A stretch of DNA of 64,000 bases from UBA8514 sp034933685 (GTDB taxonomy: Bacteria; Bacillota; Clostridia; Lachnospirales; Anaerotignaceae): contig JAYFNB010000001.1 in NCBI GenBank assembly GCA_034933685.1, forward strand, positions 1 to 64,000, given 5' to 3'. The translations under genes were made by a program, and so were the position numbers. Positions 8,357 to 16,479 of the stretch are shown piece after piece (position 1 is the stretch's first letter; each line of letters opens with the position of its first letter). A model generated the notes under the pieces. It was not told where the DNA came from, made no database searches, and was given only the letters and a program-made list of their open reading frames with translations.

Positions 8357-8686
8357 ATGTTTAGTTTTCTAAAAAAAGATAAAAATGAAGTTATCAATGT
8401 AAATGATATAGACAGTCTTATTGGAAAAGTAGAATTAATTGATATTAGAGAACCATTTGAATATAAATTTGGCAGTTTAAAAACAGCTAAAAATATTCCA
8501 ATGGGCAATTTATTAAATGCACCTAATAAATTTTTAATTAAAGAAAACACGTATTATATTATTTGCCAGTCAGGTGCAAGAAGTTCAATGGCTACGAGAG
8601 TACTTTCAAAACAAGGGTACAATGTTATAGATGTTACAGGTGGATTTGGTTCTTATGTAGGAACAAACAGAAAAAAGAATAATTAA
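8357..8686 (+). CDS. Rhodanese-like domain protein
   Basis: Single rhodanese domain of 109 residues. The persulfide-forming Cys70 lies in the active-site loop ICQSGARSS, and the LIDIREPFEY (27-36) and VIDVTGGFGSY segments are the usual rhodanese landmarks. It has no signal peptide and should act in the cytoplasm, moving sulfane sulfur. It is 18 bp upstream of the CoA-disulfide reductase gene, whose own C-terminus carries another rhodanese domain, so the two probably act in one sulfur-handling step. CAGGAGG precedes the ATG; TATAAT at 8294-8299 is the likely -10 box. Confidence 0.85.
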   Translation: MFSFLKKDKNEVINVNDIDSLIGKVELIDIREPFEYKFGSLKTAKNIPMGNLLNAPNKFLIKENTYYIICQSGARSSMATRVLSKQGYNVIDVTGGFGSYVGTNRKKNN

Positions 8687-8704
8687 ACTAAGGAGGAACA
8701 TATT

Positions 8705-10405
8705 ATGGGTAAAAAGATATTGATTATTGGAGGAGTTGCAGGTGGTGCGTCATCAGCCGCCAGACTTAGAAGAAACAGCGAAGAAGATAATATTATAATG
8801 TTTGAAAAAGGGCCTCATGTTTCGTTTTCAAATTGTTCATTACCGTATCATTTAAGTGGCGTTATTAAAGAAGCTCAAGATTTGGTTTTAATGAGTCCGG
8901 AGCTGTTTTTAAAACAATATAACATAGATGCAAGGGTAAACAGCGAAGTAATTTCTATTGATAGAAAAAACAAAACTGTAACAGTTAAAAGAACAGATTC
9001 AGGTGAAAACTATACCGAAAAGTATGATAAACTGATATTATCTCCTGGTGCTTCTCCTATTTTGCCTAAAATTCCAGGCATTGAAAATGTAAATATTTTT
9101 ACTGTTAGAAATGTTGTGGATATTGATAAGCTAAACCAGTTTGTAAAACAAATTGATACCAAAGAAGTAACGGTTATTGGTGGCGGTTTTGTTGGGGTTG
9201 AGGTTGCGGAAAATCTATGTGAATCTGGATATGATGTATCTCTCATTGAAGCGGCTAACCAGATATTAAGACCATTTGACTATGATATGGTTCAAATATT
9301 CCACAAAGTTATGCTTGACCATAATGTGAACTTAATTCTTGGAGATAAAGTAGAAAAGTTTGAAGAAAATAAAGTTGTTTTAGGTTCTGGTAAAAAGGTG
9401 AATGCAAGTGCAGTTGTTATGGCAATTGGTGTTTCACCTGAAACATACCTTGCAAAGGAAGCTGGCTTGGAAATTGGTGAAACTGGTGCAATAAAGGTAG
9501 ACAAAAACTATCAAACAAATGATTCGGATATTTATGCTGTAGGAGATGCTATTGAGGTTTATCATGCATTAACGCATTCAATGACTAAATTGTCATTAGC
9601 AGGACCAGCTTTAAAGCAAGCAAGGTCAGTTGCAGACCATATTAACAATAAAACAACACAAAATAAAGGTTATATTGGTTCATCTGCAATAAAAGTATTT
9701 GAATATAACGGTGCATCAACAGGATTAAATGAGGCACTTATAGAAGCAAACAATATGAAGATTAAGTATGACATTGTTCGCACTATTCTTTCAGACAAAG
9801 TTGGAATTATGGCAGATGCCGCACCAATGAATTTTAAACTGCTTTTTGAAGTTCCATCTGGCAAAATTTTAGGGGCACAGGCAATTGGTAAAGGCGATGT
9901 AACAAAGCGAGTTGACATTATTGCAACTGTTATAAAGTTTGGTGGAACTGTTGAGGATTTAAAAGACTTAGAATTATGCTATGCGCCTCCATTTTCAACT
10001 GCAAAAGATATTGTAAATTATGCAGGGTATGTTGGTTCTAATCTTTTAAATGGTGATTACAAACAAGTGAATGTAGATAAAGTAAGAGAACTTGTTGAAA
10101 GTGGAAACGTTATAATTGATGTAAGAGAACCACATGAATATGAAGCAGGCCATATTAAGGAAGCAAAAAATATTCCACTTAGTGAACTTAGGGAAAGACT
10201 GGATGAAATTCCAAAGGACAAACCAGTATATCTTCATTGTAGGTCTGGTCAAAGAAGCTATAATGCTGTATTGGCACTTCAAAATGCAGGTTACAAAAAT
10301 GTTTACAATATCACCGGAAGTTTTCTAGGATTATCTTTTTATGAGTACTTTAATAATAAGTCAATGAAGAAAGATAGTATTGTAACAGAATATAATTTTG
10401 CTTAA
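8705..10405 (+). CDS. CoA-disulfide reductase with C-terminal rhodanese domain
   Basis: FAD/NAD(P)H oxidoreductase of 566 residues. The N-terminal FAD motif is GGVAGGASSAARLR (9-22). Cys44 in SFSNCSLPYHLSG is the single active-site cysteine that forms a mixed disulfide with CoA. An NAD-binding GGGFVGVE segment lies near 159-166, and the FAD contact YAVGDA near 278. The dimerisation domain runs to about 450, followed by a rhodanese domain with Cys512 in HCRSGQRS. Such fusions reduce CoA disulfides, persulfides or polysulfides. Neighbouring rhodanese and CcdA-TlpA genes point to a thiol and sulfane-sulfur redox role. AAGGAGG precedes the ATG. Confidence 0.88.
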   Translation: MGKKILIIGGVAGGASSAARLRRNSEEDNIIMFEKGPHVSFSNCSLPYHLSGVIKEAQDLVLMSPELFLKQYNIDARVNSEVISIDRKNKTVTVKRTDSGENYTEKYDKLILSPGASPILPKIPGIENVNIFTVRNVVDIDKLNQFVKQIDTKEVTVIGGGFVGVEVAENLCESGYDVSLIEAANQILRPFDYDMVQIFHKVMLDHNVNLILGDKVEKFEENKVVLGSGKKVNASAVVMAIGVSPETYLAKEAGLEIGETGAIKVDKNYQTNDSDIYAVGDAIEVYHALTHSMTKLSLAGPALKQARSVADHINNKTTQNKGYIGSSAIKVFEYNGASTGLNEALIEANNMKIKYDIVRTILSDKVGIMADAAPMNFKLLFEVPSGKILGAQAIGKGDVTKRVDIIATVIKFGGTVEDLKDLELCYAPPFSTAKDIVNYAGYVGSNLLNGDYKQVNVDKVRELVESGNVIIDVREPHEYEAGHIKEAKNIPLSELRERLDEIPKDKPVYLHCRSGQRSYNAVLALQNAGYKNVYNITGSFLGLSFYEYFNNKSMKKDSIVTEYNFA

Positions 10406-10435
10406 TAGAATTTTTTAAGTAATCAAATTGAACAA

Positions 10436-10466
10436 GGGACAGAGTTACTGCCAACTCTGTCCTTTT
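10436..10466 (+). terminator. Rho-independent terminator
   Basis: GGACAGAGTT-ACTGCC-AACTCTGTCC followed by TTTT, just after the CoA-disulfide reductase gene. It separates that operon from the CcdA-TlpA gene, although an NusG- or readthrough-dependent link cannot be excluded. Confidence 0.8.
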
Positions 10467-10535
10467 AGCAATATTATAAATTCTTATTGGCTGTTTTTTA
10501 AAAGAAACTTTGTATTAATGGATTGGAGGTAGTGT

Positions 10536-11843
10536 ATGTTTGAAGGAATTTCATCAGCAGGAAGTGTTAGTTTTATGCTTGTATTTGCAGAAGGGATATT
10601 GTCATTTTTATCGCCTTGTGTAATACCTTTAATACCTGTTTACATGGGTTATTTAGCAGGCAGTGGCGGGAGCATTAGTGAGGACGGTAAAATTAAATAT
10701 GACAGGGCAAAAGTATTCTTACATACGGTATTTTTTGCGTTAGGGATTTCTTTTGCATTTTTCATATTAGGTATGTCGTTTACAACCCTTGGAAAATTTT
10801 TCAGCAGCAATAAGTTGATGTTCACAAAAATTGGTGGAGTGCTGATTTTTATATTAGGGTTTTTTCAGCTAGGTATATTAGATTTTTCTGTTTTGCAAAA
10901 GGAAAGAAAAATAAATTTAAAATTAGCGAATAAGAAAATGAACCCATTTTTGGCAGTGGTTATGGGCTTTACATTTAGCTTTGCATGGACACCATGCATT
11001 GGGCCGGCACTTTCTTCAGTGTTAATTATGGCTTCTGGAGCAAAAACAGCATTACTTGGCAATATGCTTGTATTTGTTTATGCCTTAGGGTTTTTAATTC
11101 CGTTTCTGTTGTTGGGTCTTTTCACAACTGAAGTATTAAACTTTTTGAAATCAAGGCAAAATTTATTGAAATATACAGTTAAAGCAGGGGGAGTAATTCT
11201 TGTAATTATGGGATTTATGACTTTTACAGGATGGATGAACGGTGTTTCGGGGTATTTAAATTCTTTAGGGAGTAATAGGCAGAGCAGTTCACAAAATGTT
11301 GAAGGTGAAGAAAAGAAGTCAAGCACCGAGAGCAATACTGAAATTACAGACCAAGATAATGAAAAGAATGGCTCAAAAGAAGAACAGGTATATCCGGCTA
11401 TAGACTTTACTCTTACGGACCAATATGGAAATGAGCATAAACTATCGGACTATAAAGGAAAGGCTGTGTTTATTAATTTTTGGGCAACGTGGTGTCCTCC
11501 GTGCAGAGAAGAACTGCCAGATATAGAGGCACTGTATAATGAATACAATCTAAACCAAGATGAAGTGATATTTTTAGGGATTACAAATCCATCTAGTGCA
11601 GAGTATCCACATAATCAGGATAGTGAAAAAGATGATATTAAAGCTTTCATTGATGAAAATGGATATACTTTCCCAGTTTTATTTGATGAGACAGGAGAAG
11701 TATTTCAAAGTTATGGTATTTCATCATTTCCAACAACTTTTTTAATTGATAAAGACGGTAATATTGTTGGGTATGCTCCAGGAAAAATGACAAAAGATTT
11801 TATGATTAGTGTTATTAAAGATACTTTAGAGGCAACGGAATAA
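10536..11843 (+). CDS. CcdA-like thiol-electron carrier fused to TlpA-like thioredoxin
   Basis: A 435-residue membrane protein that combines a CcdA/DsbD-beta membrane core (about 1-235, six helices) with an extracytoplasmic thioredoxin-fold domain (about 285-435). The membrane cysteines C28 in LSPCVIPLIPVY and C153 in WTPCIGP shuttle reducing equivalents from cytoplasmic thioredoxin. The TlpA-like domain has WCPPC with C320 and C323. A Ser/Glu/Asn-rich linker (about 240-285) joins them. The expected role is to deliver electrons to the cell surface, for disulfide reduction or to support cell-envelope redox enzymes. GGAGG precedes the ATG; the methyltransferase gene follows after 17 bp. Confidence 0.88.
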   Translation: MFEGISSAGSVSFMLVFAEGILSFLSPCVIPLIPVYMGYLAGSGGSISEDGKIKYDRAKVFLHTVFFALGISFAFFILGMSFTTLGKFFSSNKLMFTKIGGVLIFILGFFQLGILDFSVLQKERKINLKLANKKMNPFLAVVMGFTFSFAWTPCIGPALSSVLIMASGAKTALLGNMLVFVYALGFLIPFLLLGLFTTEVLNFLKSRQNLLKYTVKAGGVILVIMGFMTFTGWMNGVSGYLNSLGSNRQSSSQNVEGEEKKSSTESNTEITDQDNEKNGSKEEQVYPAIDFTLTDQYGNEHKLSDYKGKAVFINFWATWCPPCREELPDIEALYNEYNLNQDEVIFLGITNPSSAEYPHNQDSEKDDIKAFIDENGYTFPVLFDETGEVFQSYGISSFPTTFLIDKDGNIVGYAPGKMTKDFMISVIKDTLEATE

Positions 11844-11860
11844 AACAAAAGGAGAAATAT

Positions 11861-12433
11861 ATGACACACAAATTTGATGTTCAAAATAAAAACAAACTGG
11901 ATAACCCAAAACGTAGGGAGATGTTGCCTATAGATAAGGTGTTGGCAGAAATAGGCTTGAGAGAAGATGATATTTTAGCGGATATTGGATGCGGAATTGG
12001 CTATTTTTCGATTCCAGCGGCACAGTTAATTGCTTCAAAGGGAATTGTATATGCCCTTGATGTAAAAAATGAAATGATAGAAGAGGTTGAAAAGAGAGCC
12101 AAGGAGAACGATTTAGATAATATTAGAACGGTTGTTACCGATGAATATGATTTAAAGCTAGAAGATAAATCTGTATCCTACGCCTTTATCTGCACGGTTT
12201 TACACGAAATTAAAGATAGAATTAAGTTCATTAATGAAACCAAGCGTATTCTAAATAATTCAGGCAAAATTGCTGTAGTTGAATGGATTAAGGAGGATGG
12301 CGATTGGGGGCCGCCTGTCAGCCATAGGGTTTCTAGTGTAGAGATTGAAGAAGAACTAAAAGAAATTGGGTTTAAAGAAATTTCCTATGAAAAAATTAGC
12401 CAGTATTTTTATATTATAATGGGTACTTTATAG
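11861..12433 (+). CDS. Class I SAM-dependent methyltransferase
   Basis: 190-residue methyltransferase with the SAM-binding motif I LADIGCGIGYFSIP (about 38-51), acidic residue in YALDVK at the end of strand 2 and a later SYAFICTVLHEI block. The overall pattern is the Methyltransf_11/25 type found in ubiE-like and arsenite-methyltransferase-like proteins, though the cysteines needed for an ArsM assignment are absent. The substrate is unknown. It is probably co-transcribed with the CcdA-TlpA gene. AAAGGAG precedes the ATG. Confidence 0.75.
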   Translation: MTHKFDVQNKNKLDNPKRREMLPIDKVLAEIGLREDDILADIGCGIGYFSIPAAQLIASKGIVYALDVKNEMIEEVEKRAKENDLDNIRTVVTDEYDLKLEDKSVSYAFICTVLHEIKDRIKFINETKRILNNSGKIAVVEWIKEDGDWGPPVSHRVSSVEIEEELKEIGFKEISYEKISQYFYIIMGTL

Positions 12434-12450
12434 CAGAATAAAACTTTTAC

Positions 12451-12509
12451 TTGACATATACCTCCATTTGTTCTATATTCAACTTATTGTATATAGAACA
12501 AATGGAGGT
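12451..12509 (+). promoter_or_regulatory. padR promoter overlapped by a 19-bp perfect inverted repeat
   Basis: TTGACA (12451-12456), 17 bp, TATATT (12474-12479) is a near-consensus promoter. A perfect inverted repeat with arms at 12460-12478 (ACCTCCATTTGTTCTATAT) and 12491-12509 and a 12-bp centre covers the spacer, the -10 box, the expected transcription start and the GGAGG of the padR ribosome site. Because RNA would begin in the central 12 bp, the mRNA cannot form the whole hairpin, so this is best read as a DNA operator for the PadR protein encoded next to it. Confidence 0.75.
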
Positions 12510-12515
12510 TTTATT

Positions 12516-13079
12516 ATGTCGCTTAAGCACGGTTTGCTGGGATTATTAAATTATGGGTCTATGACGGGGTATGAACTTGACAAGGCTTTTAAGGCTTCGC
12601 TTTCATTTTTTTGGCAAGCAAAAACCAGTCAGATTTATAGGGAGCTTGATGCCATGGAAGGCAACGGTTGGTTAAGCAGCCAGCGTGTTATTCAAAGCGA
12701 GAAACCAAATAAGAGGGTATATACCATCACTGAAGACGGAAAAGAAGAACTTTCCAAGTGGCTTTCCTTTCCAGAAACGGATATTACCAATGCAATGGGT
12801 GTTAAAAGTGCATTTTTGATGCGTGTATTTTTTGCAGGTGAAATGAGTAAAGAAAAGTCTTTGGAAATGCTTCGCACTTACCGCCAGAAATGTCTTGAAA
12901 GCAGTAAGGAATTGATGGCTGCCTATGATGCAATTTCTGAATACAAGGGAATTGTTGATGGCGATAGAAAATCAAAGTACTGGGAAATATCAGTTCTTTA
13001 TGGTGAAGGCTTTTTTTGTGCGGGGCTCAACTGGGCAGATAAAGCTATTGCAATACTAGAGAAGGAGGTAGAGGAATGA
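12516..13079 (+). CDS. PadR-family transcriptional regulator
   Basis: 187-residue regulator with the PadR winged helix at the N-terminus: KHGLLGLLNYGSMTGYELDK (about 4-23) then QIYRELDAMEGNGWL, with the wing at KRVYTITEDGKEELSKWL. The C-terminal half is the helical dimerisation domain of the larger PadR class (PF10400 type). ATG at 12516 is chosen because GGAGG lies 9 nt upstream and earlier in-frame codons fall within the operator and ahead of the expected RNA start. The stop overlaps the start of the flavin reductase fusion as ATGA, so this regulator probably represses both itself and that enzyme until a ligand binds. Confidence 0.85.
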   Translation: MSLKHGLLGLLNYGSMTGYELDKAFKASLSFFWQAKTSQIYRELDAMEGNGWLSSQRVIQSEKPNKRVYTITEDGKEELSKWLSFPETDITNAMGVKSAFLMRVFFAGEMSKEKSLEMLRTYRQKCLESSKELMAAYDAISEYKGIVDGDRKSKYWEISVLYGEGFFCAGLNWADKAIAILEKEVEE

Positions 13080-14662
13080 AGGTTTTAGTTGTTAACGGTT
13101 CGCCTAGAAATGAACGAAGCAATACTATGTGCCTTTCACGTGCATTTTTGGATGGAGCTGGTTGGATGGACGCTGAAATTATAGAGGTGTCTAATGCTAA
13201 TATTAAAAGCTGTTTGGGGTGTTTTGCCTGTTGGAGCAAGACCCCTGGAAAATGCGCTATAAATGACGGAATGGGTGAAATTCTTGATAAAATAATTTCT
13301 GCAGACGTGATTGTGTGGTCTTTTCCTTTGTATTATTTCAGTGTTCCTGGAAGTTTAAAAAGTCTAATCGACCGACAGCTCCCAATGAACCTACCTTTTA
13401 TGGCGCAAGAAATTGAAAGGGGAGGACATCCACAACGTTATGATTTAACGCACCAAAAGCATGTAGTTATTTCAACATGTGGATTTTGGACGACAAAGGG
13501 TAACTACGATTCGGTTATTTCTATGTTTAATCACTTTTGTGGAGAAGGTAACTATTCAACAATTTTGTGCGGACAAGGGGAATTGTTCAACGTGCCAGAA
13601 CTGAAAGGACGTACCGACGCTTATCTGGAGTTGGTTCGCCGTGCAGGGGCAGAATATGCCGCTGGGGCAATTGGTGCAAAAACACAGGCAGAGCTTGCAG
13701 AACCGTTATATCCTAGAGATGTGTTTGAAAAAATGGCGGATGCTTCATGGGGCGTTGCACAAAATGGAGATTTAAAAAATTCAACAGACGACAGCTTAAT
13801 CTTTACAAAACAGATGGCGGCTTTATATAGACCAGATGGAGCGGAGCGTGTTCTGGAGATACATTATACCGATATTGATAAAACCTATCAAATTTGGCTT
13901 ACTAAAGAAGGTTCAAAAGTCATAACGGAAGATTTCAAACCATACACCACAAGGATTGAAACACCTTATCCAGTTTGGCGTTCCGTCGCCCGTGGCGAAA
14001 TTTCTGGGCAGGAGGCATTGTTTCAAAGACAATATAAGGTATTAGGAGACTTCAGCCTAATGCTGAACTGGGATGAATTGTTTGGTGCAACACCCATTTC
14101 AAAGCCTAGTAAGCCTGAACCACTACGGAAAACGAATATGATTGTGCTTCTACTACCATGGATTGTCATTTGGATGTCTGTATCCATCAATTCAACTATT
14201 GGAAGTGCAATCAGCATTTCTGTGGCGGCATGCATGACTTTGTTCTGGCTGAAATTTCAACCAGTTGTTTATGAACAAATAAGTGTTCCAATTGTAGCAA
14301 TTCTTTCACTGACGGTTTTAATTGGCTGCGATATAAGATTGATAGTTCCGTTAAGTTATTTAGTTTTTGGTTTAATGTGGACAATTGGTGCTTTTCGTAA
14401 AATTCCACTAACTGCCCATTACAGTGCGGCAAATTATGGTGAAGAAAAAGCTTTTGCAAATCCGTTATTCATAAGTACAAACCGTATTTTGACGTTGGCG
14501 TGGGGCGCTCTATATCTTGTCACTCCAATTTGGACTTATATTCTTATGGGTACAGGATTTTTACCATATGTAGGTCTAATCAACTCGATTTTACCTGCAC
14601 TGATGGGTTTGTTTACAGCTTGGTTTCAAAAATGGTATCCAGCAAGATTTGCCAGAGGGTGA
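13076..14662 (+). CDS. NADPH-dependent FMN reductase-like protein with C-terminal membrane domain
   Basis: A 528-residue fusion. Residues 1-190 are a flavodoxin-like fold of the FMN-reductase/iron-sulfur flavoprotein type: VNGSPRNERSNTM binds FMN phosphate, and SCLGCFACWSKTPGKCAIND carries the cysteines typical of the multimeric flavodoxin WrbA-like group. A middle region (about 220-345) resembles an uncharacterised domain with mixed strands. Residues from about 350 to 528 hold four to five hydrophobic helices, so the enzyme is tied to the membrane. It is translationally coupled to PadR. A role in detoxifying quinones or xenobiotics would fit but is inferred. Confidence 0.75.
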   Translation: MKVLVVNGSPRNERSNTMCLSRAFLDGAGWMDAEIIEVSNANIKSCLGCFACWSKTPGKCAINDGMGEILDKIISADVIVWSFPLYYFSVPGSLKSLIDRQLPMNLPFMAQEIERGGHPQRYDLTHQKHVVISTCGFWTTKGNYDSVISMFNHFCGEGNYSTILCGQGELFNVPELKGRTDAYLELVRRAGAEYAAGAIGAKTQAELAEPLYPRDVFEKMADASWGVAQNGDLKNSTDDSLIFTKQMAALYRPDGAERVLEIHYTDIDKTYQIWLTKEGSKVITEDFKPYTTRIETPYPVWRSVARGEISGQEALFQRQYKVLGDFSLMLNWDELFGATPISKPSKPEPLRKTNMIVLLLPWIVIWMSVSINSTIGSAISISVAACMTLFWLKFQPVVYEQISVPIVAILSLTVLIGCDIRLIVPLSYLVFGLMWTIGAFRKIPLTAHYSAANYGEEKAFANPLFISTNRILTLAWGALYLVTPIWTYILMGTGFLPYVGLINSILPALMGLFTAWFQKWYPARFARG

Positions 14663-14674
14663 AGATAGGGAAAT

Positions 14675-14728
14675 AAAGTTCAGTATTTTCAAATTAGGGT
14701 TAAAAACCTTGAAAGTACTGAACTTTTT
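14675..14728 (+). terminator. Rho-independent terminator
   Basis: AAAGTTCAGTATTTTCAA pairs with TTGAAAGTACTGAACTTT with a single bulge-type mismatch, a 16-nt loop and a T-run. It closes the padR-reductase operon. Confidence 0.75.
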
Positions 14729-14850
14729 GCGTTGCTGTAAAAAGAGATTACTTACCAATAGTATTCTATTTCTTGTGATGCATAATTTATGTAATTAAAC
14801 TGTAACAACAAAAAGATTGACTTTTTAAATTTTTAAAGATATTATAATTC

Positions 14851-14876
14851 TAGTAAATTAGTAAATTAGTAAATTA
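14851..14876. repeat. 8-bp tandem repeat, three copies
   Basis: TAGTAAAT is repeated three times head to tail just upstream of the ribosome site of the GIY-YIG gene. It lies between a possible -10 region (TATAAT, about 14842) and the start codon, so slippage here would alter leader length. Confidence 0.6.
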
Positions 14877-14897
14877 TTAAATAGAGGAGTGAGAATA

Positions 14898-15242
14898 TTG
14901 GACAGAAAAAAAGAATTAAAAGCGATTTACAAAGAGATGAAGCCGGCAATGGGAATTTATTTGTACCAGTGTATTCCAACAGGAAAGGCATATATAGGTG
15001 CTTCACAAAGATTAAAAGCATTTATGAACAGAATTAATTTCCAGTTAGGGATGGGCTCATTTTTAAACAAAGCGCTACAAAATGATTGGAATCAATATGG
15101 AGAAGGAAATTTTATAGTGAAGGTATTGGACATTTTAGAATATGACAAAAATGACGAAGTTAAAAAAGATTATTCTGAAGATTTAGCCATACTTTTGGCT
15201 GAGTGGATGGGAAAATTTGAAAATGCAGAGGTGATATTATGA
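14898..15242 (+). CDS. GIY-YIG-like small protein
   Basis: 114-residue protein with a GIY-YIG nuclease pattern: MGIYLYQCIPTGKAYIGAS (about 18-36), followed by an Arg-containing helix and a NQYGEGNF segment that matches the WxxYGxxNF of the family. The late catalytic glutamate and asparagine of the long family members cannot be placed with confidence, so activity is uncertain. TTG at 14898 is preferred because AGAGGAG lies 9 nt upstream; GTG at 14889 would touch the ribosome site. Its stop overlaps the start of the next gene as ATGA, so the two proteins are made together. Confidence 0.65.
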   Translation: MDRKKELKAIYKEMKPAMGIYLYQCIPTGKAYIGASQRLKAFMNRINFQLGMGSFLNKALQNDWNQYGEGNFIVKVLDILEYDKNDEVKKDYSEDLAILLAEWMGKFENAEVIL

Positions 15243-15721
15243 GAATACCAACAACATTAAAGCACAAACCAGTAATAACAGTGGAAAACTATGAGAATGT
15301 AGATGGAAGACGTGCATATGATAGTGATGCAAAGGGTTTATCCCTTGGGCTTGCCCAATGGAATGATCGTGGCAATGTGGAGATTTCTGCAAAGGTGTGG
15401 CGATACACAGGTGAAAAATGGTCACGCCAAAGCGAGGAGTTGCCTATGCACCGAGTGTTGGATTTAGCCATACTTGTTTGTAAGGCAAACCTTTATTTTA
15501 GAGATGCTTACCGCTATCCCAAGCTTTATAATGAAGAAAATACAGTTATAGACAGAGTTGGGTTGCAGGGTGATGCAATGACAGTGGAGGTATGCACCGA
15601 TAACGAAAGAATTGATGAAGATATTAAACTTTTCAATAATGTGTTAAACAATGACGGCGAATTATTAGGCGAACGATTATCAACACTTGCAAAAATACTG
15701 GGTGAAATGGGTTATAAATAG
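15239..15721 (+). CDS. DUF6530-like protein
   Basis: 160-residue cytoplasmic protein beginning IPTTLKHKPVITVENYENVDG and containing LSLGLAQWNDRG and SAKVWRYTGEKWSRQSEELP. I recognise this as a conserved uncharacterised family (DUF6530 as far as I recall). It has no catalytic motif I can name and no membrane segment. It is translationally coupled to the GIY-YIG-like gene upstream, an arrangement that suggests the two act together, perhaps as a defence or stress pair, though nothing in the sequence proves that. Confidence 0.6.
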   Translation: MRIPTTLKHKPVITVENYENVDGRRAYDSDAKGLSLGLAQWNDRGNVEISAKVWRYTGEKWSRQSEELPMHRVLDLAILVCKANLYFRDAYRYPKLYNEENTVIDRVGLQGDAMTVEVCTDNERIDEDIKLFNNVLNNDGELLGERLSTLAKILGEMGYK

Positions 15722-15740
15722 TCAAATTTTCAGAATATCC

Positions 15741-15769
15741 TTACAAAAACCTTGTATTTCTGATATAAT
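15741..15769 (+). promoter_or_regulatory. Promoter of the cytidylate-kinase-like gene
   Basis: TTACAA (15741-15746), 17 bp, TATAAT (15764-15769), with transcription starting about 50 bp before the ATG. Confidence 0.65.
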
Positions 15770-15827
15770 AGACTATCCAGATATTAGGTGGTTATCTAAT
15801 TGTCAATGGAAGAAAGGAGTGTTTAGT

Positions 15828-16427
15828 ATGGATAAAATTATAATTACAATAGGTAGACAATATGGCAGTGGCGGTAAAGAAATAGGTGAAAAACTTGCTA
15901 AGGAATTCGGAATTCCATTTTACGATAAAGAATTACTTACGGAAGCGGCAAAGAAAAGCGGAATTTGCAAGGAAATGTTTGAAACACATGATGAGAAGCC
16001 AACCAACAGCTTTTTATACTCTTTGGTAGTAGGTAGTTATGCCAGTGGCACAACCCCTATGAACCACAAATTGTTTTTAGCACAATTCGAAACTATTAAA
16101 GAGATTGCGGAAAAAGGCAGTTGTGTTATTTTAGGGCGCTGCGCAGACTACGCCCTAGAGGATAATCCAAACACGGTGAATGTGTTTATACATGCAGATA
16201 TGAAAACCCGTATTGCCAGAGGTATTGAATATTATGGGTTGGATTCCAAAAAGGCTGAGGATATTATTTTAAAAACAGACAAACAAAGAAGCAGCTACTA
16301 CAATTTTTATTCAGGAAAAAAATGGGCTGAGGCAGATAGTTATGATTTATCAATTAACAGTGGCAAATTGGGGATAAATAACTCGGTTAGGCTGATTAAA
16401 GATTTTGTTGAAATGGCAGGAAAATAG
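15828..16427 (+). CDS. Cytidylate kinase-like family protein
   Basis: 199-residue P-loop protein. ITIGRQYGSGGKEIGEKLAK (about 6-25) is the nucleotide-binding loop in the form used by the AAK6/cytidylate kinase-like family, followed by FYDKELLTEAAKKSG. The typical lid region with RCADYAL and arginines near 130-145 is present. These proteins are common in Clostridia alongside the true Cmk and their substrate is not known. ATG at 15828 is chosen for its AAAGGAG site; upstream in-frame codons lie before the promoter. It is monocistronic. Confidence 0.8.
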   Translation: MDKIIITIGRQYGSGGKEIGEKLAKEFGIPFYDKELLTEAAKKSGICKEMFETHDEKPTNSFLYSLVVGSYASGTTPMNHKLFLAQFETIKEIAEKGSCVILGRCADYALEDNPNTVNVFIHADMKTRIARGIEYYGLDSKKAEDIILKTDKQRSSYYNFYSGKKWAEADSYDLSINSGKLGINNSVRLIKDFVEMAGK

Positions 16428-16436
16428 AGAAAATAG

Positions 16437-16476
16437 AAAGACCTTAACGGCATTTTAAATGTCATTAAGGTCTTTT
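16437..16476. terminator. Bidirectional terminator
   Basis: AAAGACCTTAA/TTAAGGTCTTT stem with an inner GCATTT/AATGT pairing, followed by TTTT, between the convergent cytidylate-kinase-like and metallo-beta-lactamase-fold genes. Confidence 0.75.
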
Positions 16477-16479
16477 CGT

